This document shows positions 5,853 to 9,723 of a stretch of 9,723 bases of DNA, one piece after another. Under the pieces are notes generated by a model that searched no databases, was not told the DNA's origin, and saw nothing but the letters and a program-made list of their open reading frames with translations. The translations under genes were made by a program, and so were the position numbers. Location of the stretch: positions 1 to 9,723 of the forward strand of contig JAWXAZ010000062.1 of NCBI GenBank assembly GCA_034439755.1, written 5' to 3'. Numbering within the stretch: position 1 is the first letter of the stretch; every line of letters begins with the position of its first letter. The DNA comes from B1 sp034439755 (GTDB lineage: Bacteria; Bacteroidota; Bacteroidia; UKL13-3).

Positions 5853-6003
5853 AACCCAAATTGAAATTTAAAAAATGTTGAATCGAATAAATGATTATAA
5901 TTGAATCCCTTGTGTAAAGGATTAAAACAATTATTAGCTCGGGATAAACCCAAATAAATCAAATCGTTCGGTTTTTCAAACCTCCTATTGATTAATTTGG
6001 GTT
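5853..6003. mobile_element. 151-bp element with perfect terminal inverted repeats, copy 2
   Basis: AACCCAAATT and AATTTGGGTT delimit the same 151-bp length as copy 1 at 1876-2026, in the same orientation and without indels. Read on the minus strand, both copies give a loosely similar peptide (PKLINRRF, then NYNHL), but copy 1 has an in-frame TAG and the 31 differences fall 13, 8 and 10 on the three codon positions, so coding is not supported. Flanking bases here are AA and GA, with no evident target-site duplication. The preceding 5743-5852 is AT-rich and unrecognised. Confidence 0.65.
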
Positions 6004-6020
6004 GAATTTCCTTGGCATTT

Positions 6021-6104
6021 CCGAATTAAACCTATTAAATTTACAAAAAATGCAAAAAAATACAGCTAAATTCGGATTTTTACCGAATTAATATCATATA
6101 TTTG
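6021..6104 (+). promoter_or_regulatory. AbiE promoter with repeated CCGAATT operator-like half-sites
   Basis: TATATTTG at 6097-6104 is a consensus -7 box; the -33 box is not clear. Upstream lie AATTCGG (6069-6075) and CCGAATT (6083-6089), a perfect 7-bp inverted repeat with a 7-bp spacer, and a further CCGAATT at 6021-6027. AbiEi antitoxins are known to repress their own operon by binding inverted repeats in the promoter, so these are the best candidates for the binding sites. Confidence 0.55.
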
Positions 6105-6108
6105 ACAA

Positions 6109-6747
6109 ATGGATATCAGCATGAGTTTGTCATTGTATAGCGACCAGCCTATTAGCACCCAAGTTCTTCTTGGATTGCTCAAAGGGTATAGTAGGCCCTA
6201 TGATAAAATCATGGAATTGGTCAATCAAGGATTGATATTTCAATTGAGAAAGGGACTTTACATGACTACCTCTTTGGTAAGTTCGATAAGTGCAGAACCT
6301 TTTTTAATCGCCAATCATCTTTACGGTCCTAGTTATATTTCGCTAGATTCGGCTATGTTTTATTGGGGCCTTATTCCTGAGCGTGTTTACGAAATTACTA
6401 GCGTCACAACCAAGTTATCTAAGAAATACCAACCTCAAGATGTTACTTACAGTTTTACTCATTTGCCAATGGCATACTATCCACTTGGCATCCAATCATT
6501 GCACCTAACAGAAAAACAGACAGTTTTGATAGCTAGTCCAGAAAAATCTCTCTGTGATAAAGTGATTACGACTGTTGGAGTAAACCTTAGAAGTAAGAAG
6601 CAAGCAATGACTTTTTTAGTGGAGGATTTAAGGATTGACAAAGACAGACTGCGTGAGCTAAATTTACGGGAAATGGCGAAATGGTTTACAGTGTGTCCCA
6701 AAAAAAATAGCATTAAAATTTTAATAGAGTCAATATCGGAACTATGA
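6109..6747 (+). CDS. AbiEi-family antitoxin of a type IV toxin-antitoxin system
   Basis: The 212-residue protein begins with a winged-helix-like region (ISTQVLLGLLKGYSRPYDKI, then ELVNQGLIFQLRKGLYM) and continues with the conserved AbiEi segment ANHLYGPSYISLDSAMFYWG and SPEKSLCDKV. AbiEi acts as a transcriptional autorepressor and as antitoxin to AbiEii, without forming a stable complex with it. It overlaps the next gene by ATGA (6744-6747), the usual arrangement of this operon. Two starts are possible: ATG 6109, only 5 bp beyond the -7 box, or ATG 6121, which would leave a short leader. With ATG 6109 the message would be practically leaderless. The inverted repeats upstream fit autoregulation. 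Confidence 0.85.
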   Translation: MDISMSLSLYSDQPISTQVLLGLLKGYSRPYDKIMELVNQGLIFQLRKGLYMTTSLVSSISAEPFLIANHLYGPSYISLDSAMFYWGLIPERVYEITSVTTKLSKKYQPQDVTYSFTHLPMAYYPLGIQSLHLTEKQTVLIASPEKSLCDKVITTVGVNLRSKKQAMTFLVEDLRIDKDRLRELNLREMAKWFTVCPKKNSIKILIESISEL

Positions 6748-7598
6748 TAAAGCAATGGATTGAATCTTACGAGCCAAAAAATATTCAGGAAACGGAACAA
6801 GCATTGAGAGAAATAATGCAAGAAATCGCTTTAGCTGGGTTGTATAGAGCTAACTTTTTTAAACATGCGGCATTCTACGGGGGGACTGCTCTCAGAATTT
6901 TTCATGGTTTGAACCGATTTTCTGAAGATTTAGATTTTTCCCTATTGAAAAAAAATCCTGACTTCGAATTAGATTCATATTTCAATACTGTTATTGAGGA
7001 GTTTGAAGCGTTGGGAATTCATGTCACCTTGAAGCAGAAATTAAAATCTTTTACATCAAATGTTGACTCTGCATTTTTAAAATCGGACACCCTTTGGAGT
7101 GAACTGGTTTTTGAAAATACTATCCCACAAATTAAGTTATCAACTAAGCCGAATATAAAAATTAAAGTGGAAGTTGATACAGACCCGCCACAGAATTTTG
7201 AAACTGAAAATCAATTGCTGATCAGGCCCTATTCATTTTATGTGAACTGTTTTACTTTACCTAATTTGTTTGCAGGTAAAATGCACGCATTACTTTTTCG
7301 TAAATGGAAGAATAGGGTAAAAGGTAGAGATTGGTATGATATGGAATGGTACATAAAAAAAGGAGTAGAACTTAATTTACCTCATCTTTGTCAAAGAGCA
7401 ATAGAGAGCAGAGATTGGAAAGACAATTCTATGACCAAAGAACAATTAATGGAATTGTTATATGCCAAGATTGATTCCGTCAATATCGAAAATGTGAAGG
7501 AAGATGTGATTAGGTTTATACAAAATCCGAATGATTTAGAAATCTGGTCTCAGGATTATTTTAAAAAATTAATCATTATTCTCAAAGTTGTCAAGTAG
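6744..7598 (+). CDS. AbiEii/AbiGii-family nucleotidyltransferase toxin
   Basis: This 284-residue protein carries the nucleotidyltransferase signature GGT (46-48) followed by EDLDFSL with D62 and D64, and a third acidic site in IKVEVD (E143, D145). The family motif GKMHALLFRKWK and KGRDWYDMEWY (178-201) follows, with K179, R186, R195 and D199 in the expected places. AbiEii-type toxins are NTP-using nucleotidyltransferases that inhibit growth; the family is known for abortive phage infection and for stabilising mobile DNA. All key residues are present, so the protein appears active. Its start overlaps the antitoxin stop, so translation is probably coupled. Confidence 0.92.
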   Translation: MIKQWIESYEPKNIQETEQALREIMQEIALAGLYRANFFKHAAFYGGTALRIFHGLNRFSEDLDFSLLKKNPDFELDSYFNTVIEEFEALGIHVTLKQKLKSFTSNVDSAFLKSDTLWSELVFENTIPQIKLSTKPNIKIKVEVDTDPPQNFETENQLLIRPYSFYVNCFTLPNLFAGKMHALLFRKWKNRVKGRDWYDMEWYIKKGVELNLPHLCQRAIESRDWKDNSMTKEQLMELLYAKIDSVNIENVKEDVIRFIQNPNDLEIWSQDYFKKLIIILKVVK

Positions 7599-7618
7599 TA
7601 TATGGCTGTCCATATACT
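7597..7618 (+). terminator. hairpin at the end of the AbiE operon
   Basis: AGTATATGG (7597-7605) and CCATATACT (7610-7618) form a perfect 9-bp stem with the loop CTGT, starting inside the toxin stop codon TAG (7596-7598). The following TTTATACT is only a weak T tract, so termination may be partial, or the hairpin may protect the 3' end. Confidence 0.55.
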
Positions 7619-7628
7619 TTATACTATG

Positions 7629-7704
7629 TAACCCATTCTCGCGTAGGCGCTGAGGAACCACGGAGTGCACAGAGAATTATGAAACAAAAAACCTTCATTA
7701 ACCA
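7629..7704. repeat. truncated composite repeat (module A joined to the end of module C)
   Basis: TAACCCATTCTCGCGTAGGC through CACAGAG matches module A of 9376-9420. It then passes directly into AATTATGAAACAAAAAACC and TTCATTAACCA, the end of module C. Module B and most of C, present at 5361-5588 and 9376-9640, are missing. The join falls in AATT, a word present at both original borders, as expected for deletion between short direct repeats. Confidence 0.75.
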
Positions 7705-7713
7705 CCCAATAAT

Positions 7714-7895
7714 TCAAAACGCATAATTCATAACTCATAATTCAAAACTCATAATTCAAAACTCATAACTCAAAACTCATAACTCATAACTCATAACTCA
7801 TAATTCATAACCCATAATTCATAACTCATAACTCATAATTCATAACTCATAATTCATAACTCATAATTCAAAACTCATAACTCATAACTCAAAGC
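7714..7895. repeat. heptamer array 3, TCATAAY/TCAAAAC, 26 units
   Basis: Twenty-six units are in phase. Besides TCATAAC and TCATAAT there are several TCAAAAC and TCAAAAT units, one GCATAAT and one CCATAAT, so this array is less uniform than that at 5589-5742. It ends in TCAAAGC, whose first three bases are the complement of the stop codon of the minus-strand ATPase. Confidence 0.95.
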
Positions 7896-9178
7896 CAACT
7901 ATGAAGAGCATAAAGCGGAATATTTTGCATCCAATCTTGTTTTTTATAATTGGAAAGGGAAGTGCGAATGCAAGTGGTGGGGTTAAATTTATCGAAATAA
8001 ATACGGAGGCTGCGCGACTTTAAGTTTTCGGAGGCTTTAACTTCAATTGGAATTATATCTTGATTTTTTTGAATCACAAAGTCCACTTCTGCCATTGATT
8101 CTTGCGTGCTCCAATAATAGGGTTGGTAGCCTTTATAAATAATTTGCTGCAATACAAATTGTTCCGTAATGGCACCTTTGAATTCTTCAAAAAAATCATT
8201 GCCCTTCAACAATATCGTTGGGTCTATATTGCCCATTGCTGCCAATAATCCTATATCGAAAAGGTATAATTTAAAGTCGGCTAAATCAACATAAGCACTT
8301 AATGGTATGCCAGGTTTGTTTATTCTATTTACTTTATGGATTAAGCCCGCATCTTTTAGCCAATCAATGGCCAATTCAAATTCTTTTGCGCGTGCGCCAG
8401 GCTTTAATACATTGTACACAAACTTTGTGTTTTCTTTGGCTAGTTGACTAACAATAGATTGCCAAACCAGACGGATGCGACGTAATTGAGTGATTGGGGC
8501 GTGTTTTGAAAAATCGTTTTCATAGGCAAGTAGAATATTGTTTTGAATGATGCGGACATTCTGGTAATCGCGGTTTTTGACAAAATCTGCTACGGCTTCT
8601 GGCATTCCTCCCACATAATAATATTGCCGTAGGAGATTGGTATACGTTTCTTTAAAAATAGCCATCACCCCATCGTCAGTTTCCATGAGGGGTTTTAGTA
8701 ATAGGTCCTGACCCAAAGCCGATAAAAACTCGGAAAAAGAGAGGGGGTTGAGTTGTAAAAAATCTACTTTTCCAACCGGAAATGAAATGCCTTGGTGAAT
8801 GGCAACCCCCAATAGGGAACCAGCAGCAATGATGGCAATTTCGGGCGCATTTTCTTGAAAGTATTTGAGCGATGTTAGTGCATTTGGGCAGGCTTGAATT
8901 TCGTCGAACACCACCAGTGTATTGGCTAGATCTATTTTACGGCCAATAGCAATTCCTAGTACCTCAATAATTTTTATTGGGTTGAACCCATTTTGAAATG
9001 CGCCATGAATGGTTAAATTGCTTTCAAAATTGAAGTAGGCAATTTGTTCAAATTCGTTTTTCCCAAATTCTTTCGTTAGCCAAGTTTTTCCTACCTGTCT
9101 TGCTCCTTGCAGAATCAATGGTTTGCGGTTTGATTTGCTTTTCCATTCAACTAACTTTTGATATGCCTCTCTTTTCAT
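7889..9178 (-). CDS. AAA+ ATPase with DUF4143 domain (AAA_14 type)
   Basis: The 429-residue protein has Walker A GARQVGKT (25-32), Walker B LVVFDE (88-93), the family words FDEIQACPNAL and AAGSLLGVA (118-126), and a middle region with YYVGGMPEAV typical of AAA_14-DUF4143 proteins. Near the C-terminus, AEVDFVI (D366) and PIEVK (E379, K381) form a complete PD-(D/E)XK nuclease motif. Such proteins couple an ATPase to a restriction-nuclease-like fold; their biological role is not settled. Length is normal. ATG 9178-9176 is preceded by a TATATTTG box. Its stop codon TGA (7891-7889) is formed by the first unit of the heptamer array behind it, so the last residues may have been altered. It converges on the AbiE operon. 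Confidence 0.92.
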   Translation of the reverse strand: MKREAYQKLVEWKSKSNRKPLILQGARQVGKTWLTKEFGKNEFEQIAYFNFESNLTIHGAFQNGFNPIKIIEVLGIAIGRKIDLANTLVVFDEIQACPNALTSLKYFQENAPEIAIIAAGSLLGVAIHQGISFPVGKVDFLQLNPLSFSEFLSALGQDLLLKPLMETDDGVMAIFKETYTNLLRQYYYVGGMPEAVADFVKNRDYQNVRIIQNNILLAYENDFSKHAPITQLRRIRLVWQSIVSQLAKENTKFVYNVLKPGARAKEFELAIDWLKDAGLIHKVNRINKPGIPLSAYVDLADFKLYLFDIGLLAAMGNIDPTILLKGNDFFEEFKGAITEQFVLQQIIYKGYQPYYWSTQESMAEVDFVIQKNQDIIPIEVKASENLKSRSLRIYFDKFNPTTCIRTSLSNYKKQDWMQNIPLYALHSWL

Positions 9179-9196
9179 AAGTGGTATTTAGTGTAG

Positions 9197-9230
9197 CAAA
9201 TATACATTTTTAGGTACTTAAAAGCGCAAA
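9197..9230 (-). promoter_or_regulatory. promoter of the minus-strand ATPase
   Basis: On the minus strand, TTTG (9230-9227) is followed after 22 bp by TATATTTG (9204-9197), a consensus -7 box. The spacing is somewhat longer than the usual 19 bp. The start codon lies 18 bp beyond the -7 box, at the same distance as for the other genes here. Confidence 0.55.
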
Positions 9231-9375
9231 AATTCCACATTAATATAGACTTATGATAGTTTTATGGTCAAGCTTTAACGTATTTAGAAACGAGAATCGA
9301 GATTTTACTCTTAACTCTTAACTCATGCTTCATTCACTTAAGCCAAGAGTTCGGATTAAACCTACTTAGAGTTCA

Positions 9376-9640
9376 TAACCCCTTTTCGCGTAGGCGCTGA
9401 GGAACCGCTGAGCACACAGAGAATTTTAAAAACAAACTTCCGCGAACCCCGCGAACCCACCGCGCCCTCCGCGAACCCACCGCGCCCTCCGCGAACCCAC
9501 CGCACCCTCCGCGATGGAAGATGCCAGAAGCGAGATTTAAATTCATAATTCATAATTCATAATTCATAACTCATACTTTAGCCTACTTGTGCAATTAATT
9601 ATGAATTTTGAATTATGAAATAAAAAACCTTCATTAGCCA
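9376..9640. repeat. composite interspersed repeat, copy 2 (modules A, B, C)
   Basis: Module A is at 9376-9427. Module B consists of three 20-bp units, GCGAACCCACCGCGCCCTCC twice and one with CGCACCC, at 9451-9510, followed by GCGATGGAAGATGCCAGAAG. Module C is at 9576-9640. It lies in the same orientation as copy 1 at 5361-5588, so the two bracket the AbiE operon and the second ATPase. The preceding 9231-9375 holds only scattered ACTCTTA and ACGAGAA words and no gene. Confidence 0.88.
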
Positions 9641-9723
9641 GGTCATAACTCTTTAGCCTACTTGTGCAATTAATTATGAATTATGAAACAAAAAACCTTC
9701 ATTAACCACTTCATAACTCTTTA
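9576..9723. repeat. tandem repeat of module C, continuing beyond the window
   Basis: CTTTAGCCTACTTGTGCAAT starts at 9576 and again at 9651, and CTTTA appears a third time at 9719-9723 where the window ends. The first module is 65 bp (to 9640) and the second 58 bp (to 9708); the difference is exactly one heptamer (TTTTGAA). The spacing between starts is 75 and then 68 bp. Confidence 0.85.

Noticed and set aside
5729..5962. Minus-strand 77-residue ORF beginning with TTG
   Set aside because: It lies mostly in the 151-bp element, takes its stop from the heptamer array, has an in-frame stop in the other copy and shows no third-position bias between copies.
337..7895. CRISPR arrays
   Set aside because: The arrays are uninterrupted 7-bp or 30-bp tandems without unique spacers, and no cas genes are present.
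9362..9553. Minus-strand 63-residue ORF
   Set aside because: It is translated from the 20-bp GCGAACCC units and module A of the composite repeat.

Overview
The window looks like AT-rich Bacteroidota chromosomal DNA. The main support is promoters of the Bacteroidota type (TAnnTTTG -7 boxes at 553-560, 4056-4063, 6097-6104 and, on the minus strand, 9197-9204), together with the gene families present. Species cannot be named from the sequence alone.

Layout, left to right: the last 36 codons of a DegT/DnrJ/EryC1/StrS-type sugar aminotransferase (1-112); a 48-residue minus-strand hypothetical ORF (156-302); a heptamer array and a GC-richer degenerate repeat (337-516); a tandem pair of Uma2-family PD-(D/E)XK proteins behind one promoter (580-1757); a 151-bp element with terminal inverted repeats (1876-2026); a frameshifted gene remnant and a terminator (2021-2233); a GFO/IDH/MocA-family oxidoreductase invaded three times by repeats and frameshifted by the last (2311-3782); a 16-unit heptamer array (3793-3904); an AAA+ ATPase of the DUF4143 type (4083-5276); a composite repeat plus a 22-unit heptamer array (5291-5742); a second copy of the 151-bp element (5853-6003); an AbiEi/AbiEii type IV toxin-antitoxin operon (6109-7598); a truncated composite repeat and a third heptamer array (7629-7895); a second, convergent DUF4143 ATPase (7889-9178, minus); and another composite repeat turning into a tandem array that leaves the window (9376-9723).

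Functionally this is an accessory region. The aminotransferase end and the oxidoreductase are the kinds of enzymes that make amino or diacetamido sugars for surface polysaccharides. The AbiE pair is a phage-defence or stabilisation module, and Uma2 and DUF4143 proteins are common accessory genes of uncertain role.

The most striking feature is the repeat content. Nearly every non-genic stretch is built from units with a period of exactly 7 bp: TCATAAY, ACCAGAA/ACGAGAA, AGAGACC, ACCCAAA and a degenerate GCGCTGA-like type. The same heptamers have entered the oxidoreductase gene. Because 7 is not a multiple of 3, gaining one unit (or losing two) in the last intragenic array would rejoin its two reading frames, so it is a candidate repeat-driven on/off switch. 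A separate 151-bp element, present twice with no gaps between copies and with perfect 10-bp inverted ends, is the other candidate for something undescribed.
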